Shown here in pieces: positions 34,415 to 44,461 of a stretch of 64,000 nucleotides of DNA; within the stretch, counting starts at the first letter, position 1; the number at the start of each line of letters is the position of its first letter. Under the pieces are notes generated by a model. The model was not told the DNA's origin. It made no database searches and saw only the letters and a list, made by a program, of their open reading frames with translations. The DNA is taken from contig JALMQS010000187.1 of the NCBI GenBank assembly GCA_024734495.1, positions 14,837,173-14,901,172 on the forward strand, in the 5' to 3' direction. Source of the DNA: Forficula auricularia. Its lineage: Eukaryota > Arthropoda > Insecta > Dermaptera > Forficulidae. Made by a program: the position numbers and the translations under genes.

Positions 34415-34440
34415 GACGTTTCGATCGAGTTATTCTTCAA
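34415..34440 (-). ncRNA. Hammerhead-like relic, family F, unit 3
   Basis: Same sequence as units 1 and 2, in the third tandem unit. Confidence 0.4.
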
Positions 34441-34781
34441 TTGTTCTCAAGTTCACCCTTAATAACCCCGTTTTAAAAAAATATATTCTTCCTAAATAAA
34501 TATTTCATTCACTTTAAGGCAGTGGTTTTAAACCTTTTCTAGGGTACAGAACACTTTTGTGATCAATTTCCTTTAGTGAAACACTTAATGTTAAAATTTT
34601 ATTATTTATTTATTAGTATCTAATTATTTATTAGTATCTAATGAAGCTGTTGAAACTTTTATTTTTTGTGATTAATTTTATTAAGATTTAAATTTTTAGA
34701 TCACACATATAATTAATTAATAAAGTTGTTGTAGGGAAATAAGGACAATTTCTTTTATGCAAATATTTTTTATTTTTTTCC

Positions 34782-34812
34782 AACGATTCGTCAACTTTGT
34801 TGACTTCCTCGG
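34782..34812 (-). ncRNA. Hammerhead motif, family G, left arm
   Basis: Minus strand: CCGAGGA, A, GUCAAC-AAA-GUUGAC (perfect 6 bp), GAAU, CGUU. Core changes at U4 (to C) and after GAA (A to U). Predicted inactive. Confidence 0.6.
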
Positions 34813-34929
34813 GGTTCAAATAATTAACTTTCTTGCATATTTGTTATTTTATAAATATTCCTTCTTAGCACACATATCAAGGTCAGTCATCAAACAAAAA
34901 AATGACAATGCAAGCTAATTATTTGAGCC

Positions 34930-34960
34930 CTGAGGAAGTCAACAAAGTTGACCAAACGTT
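34930..34960 (+). ncRNA. Hammerhead motif, family G, right arm
   Basis: CUGAGGA, A, GUCAAC-AAA-GUUGAC (perfect 6 bp), CAAAC, GUU. Only the G of GAAA is changed (to C). Stem I: GCC/GGC by the core and UUAUUU/AAAUAA outside. The two arms carry different core lesions, so the ancestor had a fully consensus core. Confidence 0.65.
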
Positions 34961-35036
34961 GGCAAAAAATAAAAATTATTTGCATAAAAGAAATTGTATT
35001 TATTTCCCTAAAACAACTTTATTAATTTAATCGATG

Positions 35037-35220
35037 GACATAAATTGAGAACTAATAAATAATACAATAAAACTACGACGTTTCGATTGACTTATTCTTC
35101 GATTGTTCTCAAGTATGAGCACCCACACTCCGCGTTTTGAGAAAGATCACAGAATAAGTCGATCTGAAACGTCGTTTTATTGTATTATTTAGTCGTGTTC
35201 AATAAATAAATATAATTAAT
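35037..35220. repeat. Foldback of family F
   Basis: Left arm ACTAATAAATAATACAATAA..CTACGACGTTTCGATTGACT and right arm AATAAGTCGATCTGAAACGT..TTATTGTATTATTTAGT are inverted. Hammerhead boxes are eroded on both sides (35077-35103 minus; about 35150-35178 plus). The outer sequence matches the tandem array at 33475-34712. Confidence 0.65.
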
Positions 35221-35333
35221 TATGTGTGATTTCACTAAAAATTCAAATTTTATTTATTTATTTATTTATTTCAGTGTATTGAAGGACTAATATCAGCCAA
35301 AGTGCACAGGGTACACTAAAACTCCCAGAGTAA

Positions 35334-35369
35334 AACGTTTCGGCCTAAATTTTATTGGGCCATCATCAG
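35334..35369 (-). ncRNA. Hammerhead ribozyme motif, family H
   Basis: Minus strand: CUGAUGA, U, GGCC..14-nt loop..GGCC stem II (4 bp), GAAAC, GUU. UAA/UUA can begin stem I. A sister family member is in the foldback at 62730-63015. Here only one arm is present, preceded by GGACTAATATCAGCCAAAG, which matches the outer arm there. Confidence 0.65.
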
Positions 35370-35768
35370 TTATTAGGAATTATACACATGTTACTACACA
35401 CGAACATATGTTTGGACCTAGTTTTGTCTACAATAAGAATTTCAGCTTCGTGTAGCTTATGTTGTGATTTCGTCCAAGGTTCAGAGATGAATATTTATTT
35501 ATTTGGTAGATATACGAGTAAGAAGCCCATACTATCAACTATAAATTCATTTAAACATTAATCATTATTACTAATTATTCTTTTGAAGAAACTATTCCTA
35601 ATTATAATCTTTGATGTGTCAAACATGTCGTTGTTTCCAGTTCTTAGAATGCGATCCATACTCCAAATATATTAGGTATGAATATTTCCGGAAGGGTTAT
35701 AAGGTACGGAACTCTTTATATGCGTGTCCTAAATCCACTTGACCGGCTTTTATTTATACTTTTTAATA

Positions 35769-36627
35769 AAGGGTGTCCCAAAATTCACTCAGGAAGTAAT
35801 TTTGATAGAAACACAGGTTGTAAATTTTTTATTAATTCATAAAGTATACCTACAGTTTAGGGTTATGTATGAAATAGGAAATCGGGTAAATGGCCTTTGC
35901 TGGCACATCTCACTCTTTTAACCAAATATTCCGTCATCTTTTTGCATAAATGTGGCTGAATATTGTTGATACAGGGCTCAATTTCTTCCTTTAAGGGGTG
36001 GCTGGTCGTGGGGTTGTTGGCATTAACCTTAAACATCAAAAAACGCAAAAGGAAAAAGTAAAACGGCGTTAAATTGCATGATCTGGGCGGTCAACAAAAC
36101 GGGAAATTACACGACCAGGAAATAAATTGTTTCTCGGGCTGTATGGTATGTGGCACCGTCTTGATGAAATCACATGTCGTCCACATCCATATCTTGGAAT
36201 TTAGGCACAAAAAACTGGATTATCTTTCATTGTATTGCCTAACCACCTTTTTTTTCGAAGAAGAATATTCCGATGATGCCTCCAGCCCAAAATTCGCACC
36301 AAACAGTGATACGTTGTGAATGCATTTGTTTCTCAACAATCACATAACCCTCTACTGTATTCGAGTTTCATGTCACGAGTCATCATTTCCTTTCATTTGT
36401 TTTTGTCAACAATTTTTCTTACTTTAATATCTGAATTTTTCATTGAATATATTTCTTTAATTTGACTTATTTTGACCTGGCAATGAAGCCCTTATTAGGT
36501 AAGGGTTGTTTGAGTATATATATATATATACTGTATACTTTATGAATCAATAAAAAATTTACAATTTTTAATAATTAAAAACCTGTGTTTTCTATCAAAA
36601 TTACTTCTTGAATTTTGGGACACCCTT
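35769..36627 (-). mobile_element. mariner/Tc1-like transposon, degenerate, 859 bp
   Basis: Inverted ends AAGGGTGTCCCAAAATTCA (left) and complement (right) are flanked by TA on both sides, the typical Tc1/mariner target duplication. The terminal repeats extend for about 90-100 bp with indels. The interior on the minus strand keeps the C-terminal half of a transposase. A TA run (36519-36530) and internal loss show it is not functional. Confidence 0.85.
35863..36320 (-). pseudogene. mariner-like transposase, C-terminal half, frameshifted
   Basis: Read on the minus strand, the pieces in order resemble a mariner-type DDE transposase: VTVWC.FWAGGIIG.FFFE, then DMDVDDM, FHQDGATYHTARE, then DRPDHA, and finally KEEIEPCINNIQPHLCKKM followed by LVKRVRCASKGHLPDFLFHT. 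The aspartate of the QDGA block is visible. Stops and at least two frame changes separate the blocks, and the N-terminal helix-turn-helix half is gone. The last block is an open frame of 61 codons (35863-36048). Broken and non-functional. Confidence 0.8.
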
Positions 36628-36639
36628 TATTTTAGATAG

Positions 36640-37150
36640 AATAAAAAGTTTAAGAAACGTTGACCTATATAAATAATTCAAGGTTATTGGATTTCTATAG
36701 ACTAAACGAAATTCATTCTTTAAAAAGGATGGAATGTTGTAAAAAAAGATTTACGGGAGGGAGAAAGTGATTTAAAAAAGATGACAGGATGGAGAGCCTG
36801 AGGGGGTTGGTCAGGGGGGGTTGTTTCCCTTTAAACGTTCTAGAACACGACAACCAAGTCTTTAATGAAAGAATAAAAAAACATTGTTTGCATAAAGATT
36901 GAGTGCTTCAGCAAATATTTGATTTTTAGAAGGATATTCTTTCTCTTCAACAAGTCCTAAGGGAGTAGAAAAATATTAGGAAGAAAGAAAGTATGGTTAG
37001 GGTTAATGGAGAAAGGCCGGTGGGTGACCTTGGCAATAAAACCAATTTAAGAAATAATAAGATAAAATGTTTTTTTATAAAGAGAAATCAATGAGCTTAC
37101 CCTCTGCTTGATGTAAATAAACATATATACCTATTTTATATATCTATACC
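36640..37150. other. AT-rich DNA with short repeat
   Basis: No gene seen. A purine-rich stretch lies at about 36740-36830. CCTCTGCTTGATGTAAATAA (about 37099) is a loose fragment of the family A element arm. Confidence 0.45.
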
Positions 37151-37154
37151 AAAT

Positions 37155-37385
37155 AACTCTTATTATATTAAACGAGCAATTCTTGTATATACTAGTATAT
37201 ATAGAATCGGTTTCTCGAAAACGGCTCTAACGATTTCGATAAATATTGGTGAAGTTATTAAGGCTCATTAGTTATTAGTCGTGTATAAATTTTAATCCGA
37301 TTGAAATAAAGGAAGGGACGTAAATTAGTCATGTCGCAAAATAAAATATTTTAATCGTTCATATCTCGTCTTCGGTAAGTTTTAA
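37155..37385 (+). repeat. Repeat Q, second copy
   Basis: TTATATTAAACGAGCAATTC, then AGAATCGGTTTCTCGAAAAC, matches the Q copy split by the LTR element (5570-5615 plus about 7890-8045). Confidence 0.65.
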
Positions 37386-38290
37386 TTTATTCTAATATTA
37401 TATTATATACAGAGTACAATGTAATAATTATTTTTATATCTCTCCTAAAAATTAAATTTATGAACAACCCCAGAAATCCTGAAGTGATACAAATGGTCCC
37501 CCCTTACCTCTCATTTATGGATTTTTTTTAACAACCCCAAAAAATGGTGAACTGATATAAAGGGTTCCCTCTTTTCTCCTATTTTCTGATTTTTTTTCAA
37601 GAAAAAGTTTTACTTTTCAAGAAATTTTAATTTATTCTAATGTTATATTATATACAGAGCTCGAATATAATATTTATTTTAATATTTATTCAAAATATTA
37701 AATTTATGAACCACCCCAAAAATCTTGAACTGATACAAAGGGTCCCCTTACCTCTCATTTTTCGGATTTTTTTTAACAAAATAAAGTTTTACTTTTCAAG
37801 AAATTTTAATTTATTTTAATATTATATTATATACAGAGCTCGAATATAATATTTATTTTTATATCTCTCCTAAAAAGTAAATTTATGAACCACTCCAAAA
37901 ATGAGTGAACTGACACAAAGGGTCCACCCTTACATATCATTCTCGGAATTTTTTAATAAAATAAAGTTTTACTTTTAAATAAATTTTAATTTATTCTAAT
38001 ATTATATTATATACAGAGCTCGAATATAATATTTATTTTTATATCTCTCCTAAAAGTAAATTTATGAACCAGCCCAAAAATCTTGAACTGATACAAAGGG
38101 TCCCCCTTTACCTCTCATTTTTGGATTTTTTTAAGAAAATAAAATTTTACTTTTAAAGAGATTTTGATTTATACTAGTAGTATATTAAATATATAGAGAG
38201 CTCGACCCCCCTTACCTCTCATTTCCGGATTTTTTTAAGAAAATAAAGTTTTACTTTTCAAGAAATTTTAATTTATTCTAATAGTTCCCT
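37386..38290. repeat. ~180-bp satellite array, locus 2
   Basis: About five units marked by ATACAGAGCTC (37657, 37836, 38016 and 38198; spacing 179-182 bp), with an irregular first unit. Same family as 23330-23905. Non-coding. Confidence 0.85.
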
Positions 38291-38690
38291 AGTAGCACAA
38301 TGTTTCAAACTATATAGTAACTATATAGGTGCCTATATAGATTCTCGAAACTAGGGTTGTGTTAACAAGAGATAAGTACATTTTTTTCTTAAACATAGTA
38401 GTCCTATATTTTCATTTATTATTTTTGTAGTTTTCGATATACATTCTTTATATCATATAATCAATTAGAAGCTCATATTTTTTAGAACATGTACTACCTT
38501 TGAGATATTTTATGGAATGTACTTGAAACTAAGATATTTTAATTTTAATGTACTAGTGTACATTAAGAAAAAATGTACTGTAAATAAAACATTTGTACTG
38601 TAACGGCAGCATTGAGCTAGATACTAAAAGGTAAAAATTTATTATTTATTTATTTTTAAACCAGCTCTGAATTTATCACTATAATTTGTC
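38291..38690. other. AT-rich DNA
   Basis: No gene seen. A local GTAC/ACATTTGTACTGTAA-rich stretch is at about 38555-38605. Confidence 0.4.
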
Positions 38691-38694
38691 AATG

Positions 38695-39330
38695 TTTACG
38701 TCAGCGTCGCGGGCGACTTCTAGAGGCCTTATGGTCTAATAGTCGTATTCGGTCTGTGTCTTGGCCACCCCTGGTGTACAAGTTAACCGACCTTGTTTTG
38801 TTACATCACAATTTCAATTCCCAATTTAGCTTGGACAAGCAACAACAACCTTAAAACTTGTCTGTTCAATTCAATCGAATACAAATGATTAATAATAAAT
38901 CACCCCCATTATACCCCCACTCGTCCATCAGCTTCACCTTACCTTCAAGTTGAATTTTTAATTTTTCACCCCCCTCTGAAAAGAAAACAAGTGAAAAATG
39001 TTGTTGTTGTTTATTTGTCATTAGATAAACATAAACGTAAAAGCTGTTGCCGGAGGGGCGTTAAAGCAGCCGCCGCTGCCGCGTGCCTATGTTTACGACA
39101 TAGCAGCATCACCCCCTGGTGGAGCCACCCCCACGTTCCAACCCCCCAACGCCCTCTCTACGCGGCTTCTCTTTCCGGCCCTTGCACCCCTCCACCCCTT
39201 AACGCCACTCAGACGGGTAAGAGCAACCGGTGGTGCAACAAGACACGCGCCCTTAACAATACTGCCACTTTGTCACTCACTAGTCACTACATTACAGATA
39301 ACAACTACAAAAAACCTACATTCTTAGTTG
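38695..39330. other. Less AT-rich, C-rich island
   Basis: Locally GC-rich, with GCAGCCGCCGCTGCCGCG (about 39066) and many CCCC phrases. The 136-aa frame at 38991-39401 crosses it (poly-Ala, Pro/Ser-rich, then Lys-rich) with no recognisable domain. I regard the frame as unproven. The sequence could be a CpG-containing regulatory region or UTR. Confidence 0.4.
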
Positions 39331-39869
39331 TTTGTAAAATAAATAAACAAAAATATTATTTAAAAGAAAAATTTAATGAGGGTGTTCTCATCTTGAGGTA
39401 AATAAACATATACATTAGGGTAGCAGGTAAAATAAAAAGATCGATTGTTCTTCAATGTATCGTCCACGGTGGTCGAGGGTTTTCTCGAGAAATTTTTTTG
39501 GTGAAGTTGTTTCCTGTTTCCTTCTTTGGTTCGTAGAGATGAAATTATTATTATTTTTGAAGAAATCCATTTTCAAATTTTTGCTTCGAGCTGAGATTGT
39601 ACCTGTGATGTTGTGTTTCCAGAATACAATGTAGAAAGATGGTGACTATCCGCTCGGCCGCCGTCATATAAGATTTAAATGGATGAAATTAGCTATATAT
39701 GCATGACTGATATAAGACATGAGTTCTATATGTCCAATGTACATTAACGCGAATCCATAGCTTTCTATAAATTTTATAAAATGATAAAGTAAAATTAGTG
39801 ATTAATTAAACAAAAAGTTATTGTTTTATTTATTCATTGTTATTTTTATTAGAAAATATCAGTTTTTCT

Positions 39870-40205
39870 TAGTAGAATATGGCCATAACCATGCGACCAT
39901 ATTCTGCAGAGCATCATCCAAGAATCTGGACATAACTATACCATCAGATTCTGGGCAGAACAACCGGCGAAATACTGGCCATTTAATGGAAAGAATTTAA
40001 CCATAACCATGCGACCATATTCTGAGCAGAACATCTACCCAGAATCTGGACATAACTAATCCACCAGATTCTTGGCAGAACAACCGGCGAAAATCTGGCC
40101 ATTTAATGGAAAGAATCTAGCCATAATTATGCGACCAGATTCTGGGCAGAAAAACCGGTCAAAATTTGGTTTGCAACCAGATATTCTGGTCACTTTTTCT
40201 ACCAG
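39870..40205. repeat. ~120-bp minisatellite with CCAGATTCTGG motifs
   Basis: Just under three units, marked by CCATAACCATGCGACC (39885, 40001; varied at 40121), spaced 119-120 bp. Within each unit CAGA(A/T)TCTGG recurs at both orientations with CAGAACAACCGGCGAAA. Non-coding in all likelihood; the 92-aa frame at 40072-40350 is a by-product. Confidence 0.75.
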
Positions 40206-40445
40206 GGTGTGTACAATTGATTACTATTTTTTCATAAACCGCTGCTTCGTCAGCTTCAAAAATCAGAAACTATGTGAAAATGTTAAATTTATCTTACATG
40301 TTATATCCCGCTATACAAGTACTAGTCGCAATTTTTTCGTCGCGTTATAGAAATTCCGGACCGTGTTATGCGCGAGTCCACTGTATCACAAAAAGAAATA
40401 AAGAGGTTATCCTCTGCTTGATGCAAATAAACATACACATATATA

Positions 40446-40611
40446 CGAGGGGAGAACCGCGACCTAAAATCGTGTACATCTACTTCCACTTCCACTGTCA
40501 TTTTCAAGTGGAAGACAAAAGTTGACAATAGATTATCTAATGAATTCCAAAGTAATTCCAAATAATTCCAAAGAAGGTGTACACCTAATTCCAATCGGGG
40601 TTCACTCCTCA
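40446..40611 (-). mobile_element. Short MITE, copy 2
   Basis: Reversed relative of 272-417: CGAGGGGAGAACCGCGACC at the left and CGGGGTTCACTCCTC at the right, with internal GTGTACA and TGTACACC. It inserted into the TA-rich left arm of element A2. Confidence 0.75.
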
Positions 40612-40630
40612 TATATATCGAAATTATATA

Positions 40631-40696
<66 letters not shown>

Positions 40697-40708
40697 TTAT
40701 TTGTTTGA

Positions 40709-40743
40709 GACTATAGTTTCGAAGACTTGGTCTTCATCATCAG
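40709..40743 (-). ncRNA. Hammerhead ribozyme motif, family A, intact
   Basis: Core and stem II identical to 29667-29701 (CUGAUGA, U, GAAGAC-CAA-GUCUUC, GAAAC, UAUA, GUC). Confidence 0.72.
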
Positions 40744-40831
40744 TTTTTTTATTATAAATATTGTTTTTCATGTAGTCAATATCGCATGAATATTGATCCC
40801 ATGAAAAACAATATTTCTAATTAAAAAAAGA

Positions 40832-40866
40832 CTAATGATGAAGTCCAAGTGTTCGAAACTATAGTC
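40832..40866 (+). ncRNA. Hammerhead motif, family A, core-mutant partner
   Basis: CUAAUGA (G5 to A), U, GAAGUCCAAGUGUUC, GAAAC, UAUA, GUC. The G5 change removes an invariant base and stem II has a mismatch, so it is predicted inactive. Confidence 0.6.
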
Positions 40867-41089
40867 TCAAACAAATAAATAATAATATATACAGATATAT
40901 AATTTCGATATATATGTATGTATGTTTATTTGCATCAAGCAGAGAACAACCTCTTTGTTTCTCTTTGTGAATCAACAACTCTGCTACTCTCGGCAAAACA
41001 AAAACTTTTCAATTAAGTTCACTGTATGTTTATTTGCATCAAGCAAAAGACAACCACCTAGATTATTTTTTTTCTAGTAGGGCCTCCAC

Positions 41090-41678
41090 ATCTCCCCTTA
41101 TAGCCCTCCGATCCTCCCACTCAGGATCCGGTTGAGTGGTTCAGGTGTGGCCACAGCAGAACGGTGTGAAACCTTAGTATGCTGCGACCAAGAATAAAAT
41201 AATAATAATAATAAAAATAAAAAAGGAATAGCGCACGTCGTCCAAACAATAAAAATAAATAAATAAATACACTGGGAAGAATAAATAAATAAATAATCAA
41301 TTAAATAAAAAAAAATACTGGGTTTAAAGAAATGTTTAAAAATAAAAATTATACACCCTTTTAGCCTTGAGTCATGAACTTAAAAATAAAATACTCTCTC
41401 TCTCTTTTCCACTTCTACTAATATATATAATTATATTCTGGATTGCCTCACATTTTGCAAATTTCTGACTCACTGCCCCCCTTCTTTGTTTTATCGTATT
41501 CTCTTTTTTTTACCAATTTTCTTGTGAATCATGCGGTGCAAGTGGATTGGCTGGTTCAATTGGATCGACCTAGTCATCGGGAAGATGAGAACCCAAAGGG
41601 TGAGGGGGTGTTTGGGGGTGCGTTCAGCTAAATTAATTAGTTAATTAGCAGGCAGGCAAATTTCGGTGCCTGGCAGTG

Positions 41679-41715
<37 letters not shown>

Positions 41716-41880
41716 CTGTTGGTTGTTCCCACTCTCTCTCTCTCTCGTGTTTATATCGAGACTTGTGTTAATGTCCAAGTTTGTTTGGGGACAGGTGAAC
41801 AACACGCCCCCCTCCAGGCCCCCCTGCTGCCCATTCTTAATTAATGCTACGTGAGTTAGCACTATATAGACTTATTATAC
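41090..41880. other. Less AT-rich island with CT microsatellite
   Basis: Unique-looking sequence with (TC)n at about 41680-41715 and 41732-41748. Between 41630 and 41680 lie AATTAATTAGTTAATTAGC, resembling clustered homeodomain sites, and the imperfect palindrome GGCAGGCAAATTTCGGTGCC. The small frames here are simple-sequence artefacts. Candidate enhancer. Confidence 0.4.
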
Positions 41881-41950
41881 TGTTGTATAGTACTTTGCCA
41901 ACGATGTCAGACAGGTCAACAAAATTATACGCCTTTCTCTTGTGGGTGAT

Positions 41951-42196
41951 AAATATATTCCCTTCTCTAATCAAATTTATTAACAAAATTATCACCAAAA
42001 AAATATTGGAGGTATTTTTTTTTTTTAAGTGAAACTTCTTTACTGTTTGAAATTTTTTGATACAATAAAGGAAATAAATATATTCCCTTCTCTAATCAAA
42101 TTTATTAACAAAATTACCACTAAAAAAATTATTGGAGGTATTTTTTTTTAAGTGAAACTTCTTTACTGTTTGAAATTTTTTGATACAATAAAGGAG
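41951..42196. repeat. Tandem duplication of ~125 bp
   Basis: AATATATTCCCTTCTCTAAT through TTTTTTGATACAATAAAGGA occurs twice in a row (41951-42075 and 42076-42196) with few differences. Confidence 0.85.
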
Positions 42197-42234
42197 AAAT
42201 GACTCAATAGAGGGGAAATAAGAATAGCCTAGAA

Positions 42235-42986
42235 AAGGGGTGGCCAACCCAACATTTTTCTGGCCAGCGAGATTCATCATACTTTTAAAAAATACTATAT
42301 TTATTTTCTTCTTTTACTTCTTTAAGTGCCATATTAGGTCTCCCTGACGTTTCGGCTCCTCTCCACATATACCTGTACTGAGTGTGTTTAGCTGTTTTTA
42401 CATAGATATACGGGATCTACTTTTAACGACGGTTCCGAACGGCTACTTTGGAGAGGTTACCAAGCAATTATACTCTTGGTAGGTTTATATTGCTTTCCAA
42501 ATGGAGGAGGATTTATTTTATAATGGCCAAACTAGTGAAAACCAATGTATTAAAAATACATTATTTGTGCATCCATATATTCAAAAATTAACTGTGAAAT
42601 TATGAGTGAAAAATTCACTTTGATTTTAAAACAATATTCTTGCGAATATATGACAGATTCGGATTTGCAAAAGCTAAGTGAAAAAGTGGAGAAACAAATA
42701 TCGCACTAGTAAAATAAATATTATCTAATGATTTCATTTTTAGTGTTATACCATATATTTCTTTACAATGCGTTTAGTATCATTTTTATTACATTATATA
42801 CGCCTACAATGTAAGAATCTATAGTAGACAGAATAATAATAACTCATTGTTTCAATTTTTCACTGCAAAAAAATGTCTATAGTGGGTCTAAATCTAATAT
42901 GGGATAATATAATTTTAAATGCGGCCCGCGGAGTTATGATGCAATTCCAAAGTGACCCTCAAGATCATTTGGGTTGGCCACCCTTG
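42235..42986. mobile_element. Non-autonomous hAT-like transposon, 752 bp
   Basis: Inverted ends AAGGGGTGGCCAACCCA and the complement of CAAGGGTGGCCAACCCA. Perfect 8-bp flanks GCCTAGAA at 42227-42234 and 42987-42994, as hAT insertions produce. Carries GCGGCCCGCGG near the right end. A hammerhead-like 3' half (CGAAACGUCAGGG on the minus strand, near 42356) lies inside. No transposase. Confidence 0.88.
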
Positions 42987-43261
42987 GCCTAGAAAGATAT
43001 AAATATATATTTAATATCTCCAAAAAAAATTTCAAATTTAATAATGTGTCTCTGGGGGTGATTTTTTAAGGGGATAAAATATTAAATTATATAAATAAAT
43101 AATTATATTGTATATAAATAAATATATAAAAAATTATAAAAATAACTATCTACGGCTAGAGAAATTTCATTTCCACGTGAGCTTATGTGGATGAAACTCA
43201 CACATTTTTTTTCAAAACGCGGTTTATTCAAGGCATATTTTGATAATTTGAGAATTTATTA

Positions 43262-43455
43262 TATTAGTACCAGTCGGACTGAGCGTTTCTTGGTAATTTT
43301 ACGCTTTAGTTAAAATTGATTTAATATATTTAATTTTAAATTCAGGTAAAAAAACGATTTTTATTTGAAGCCAGAATTAAAGTAAAATTGAAATAAAATT
43401 TCATTGGTTTTTGTGGTCCCAATGTTTTGATCCGCTCCGGTCATCATGAAAGCAT
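43262..43455 (-). repeat. Repeat family I with hammerhead-like head
   Basis: Minus strand: AUGAUGA (C3 to A; 43441-43447), CCG/CGG short stem, then AAAACAUUGG in place of GAAAC. Downstream AT-rich sequence is shared with 28735-28900 and 44940-45120, ending in a degraded hairpin and GGTACTA. Predicted inactive. Confidence 0.55.
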
Positions 43456-44340
43456 ATTATTGTGCACAAAGTTTTGAAATTAATTTAATTAAAAATAATG
43501 TTAATATACACGAAGGTTTTTTCTTTGACCCTTTTAATTCCTAAAGAAAGAAGAGTGATTTTACGAATCTTCGTTGCAATTAAAAATAATATATTATACT
43601 CTATACACGTTGACCCTTTTAAACCCTCAAGAATGAAGGACAATACTACGAATCTTTGGGTTTTTTAAGAGGATGAAAATGTTATTTGGAGTTTGAGGCT
43701 TTCATTATTCTTGGACTGACTGCCTTTGCAACAATTCAGCATTGAGTTGTACCAATCAGTCATCAATAGAAAATACCTTTTAACCTCTTAAGAAGCAATA
43801 ATGATACTCCGAATAGTCGTTATTGATTTTTTATTTTTTAAGAAGATAAAAATGACTTTCTAATAATTCGTTTTATTTTTAATTTGTGGGTTTCATTATA
43901 TTTGGACTACCTTTGAAACAATTCAGCATTGAGTTCTACCAGTCCGTATTCAATAGAAAATACCTTTAATTAATTAATTAAATTTCCTAATTTTAATATT
44001 ATATGGGACGTTTTTCGAAATAAAATTCAAAGGGTTATCCTACCCACTCATGTAGATAATTTAGTGCCTTGGACGTAGGCAACCAAATTGGCACATTAAT
44101 TAACTGCTGAGTCAAGAGATGGAGCTACTAGTACCGGGAACCGCACATTTCAATTAAATCTTCTTTGAGAGTGTGATGTTTAATAGCTAAAGAATTTCTA
44201 AAATTGATTAATGTGGTTTAAATGGTGATTCTGCAAGCTACAAATCTGATATCTAAGCTTGAATTAATACTTCTAATCTTTCGAATAGCGTTTTTAATCG
44301 TTTTATATATACGTAACAAAATTTTCATTATTTCAAATAG
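43456..44340. other. AT-rich DNA with a diverged direct repeat
   Basis: CAACAATTCAGCATTGAGTT (43729) and AACAATTCAGCATTGAGTTC (43917) mark a diverged duplication about 188 bp apart. No gene seen. Confidence 0.5.
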
Positions 44341-44369
44341 AAATTTCCGTTTTTCTGAGCTCTAAGCAC

Positions 44370-44460
44370 GGCTGTAGCTTGACAGGTGCAACAGGTGCAC
44401 CTGCACGTGGCCCGGGATGTCTAGAGAGCACTGGAAATGCCCTCGAAATAAAATAAACAC
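44370..44460 (+). repeat. Fragment with CAGGTGCAACAGGTGCACC
   Basis: GACAGGTGCAACAGGTGCAC and the following GCACTG..GCC..AAATAAAC match 49990-50085. Probably the left end of a DNA transposon family; no matching right end is found. Confidence 0.5.
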
Positions 44461-44461
44461 T

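Larger units (their letters stand above)
33475..34712. repeat. Tandem array of ~330-bp units with hammerhead-like motifs
   Basis: Units run 33475-33802, 33803-34132, 34133-34463 and a partial one to about 34712 (spacing 328-331 bp). Each starts with AACCCCGTTTT, then a hAT-like end (CAGTGGTTTTCAACCTTTTC), and finishes with a reversed hammerhead-like motif (GACGTTTCGATCGAGTTATT, TCTTCAA). Tandem units of this size with a hammerhead per unit recall retrozymes, but here core base C3 is U and stem II is poor. Confidence 0.75.
34720..35033. mobile_element. Hammerhead foldback element G
   Basis: Inverted arms start AATAAAGTTGTTGTAGGGAA (about 34720) and end with the complement near 35033. Each includes the AAATTGT..TTATGCAAAT block and one hammerhead motif. 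The centre (about 34815-34920) is unrelated AT-rich sequence. No protein encoded. Confidence 0.75.
40384..41017. mobile_element. Hammerhead foldback element A2, ~630 bp
   Basis: Outer arms match 29524-29782 (CTCTGCTTGATGCAAATAAA and complement). A MITE (40446-40611) and a long TA microsatellite (about 40633-40693) enlarge the left arm. Two hammerhead motifs point away from each other around a central hairpin (ATTGTTTTTCATG and complement). A further loose fragment of the arm follows at 41025-41060. Confidence 0.8.

Noticed and set aside
33475..34712. CRISPR-like array
   Set aside because: Units of ~330 bp are repeated in full with no unique spacers between short repeats, and the window is eukaryotic.
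38991..39401. 136-aa reading frame in a GC-rich island
   Set aside because: Poly-Ala, Pro/Ser and Lys blocks follow local base composition. No domain, no splice partner and no codon-usage signal visible. Kept only as an island.
41641..41862. Paired 62- and 73-aa frames over the CT repeat
   Set aside because: Both are translations of the same dinucleotide run on opposite strands.
42345..42400. Hammerhead in the 42.2-kb hAT-like element
   Set aside because: Only GAAAC-GUC is present; the expected CUGANGA box and stem II cannot be found, so I do not call a ribozyme.
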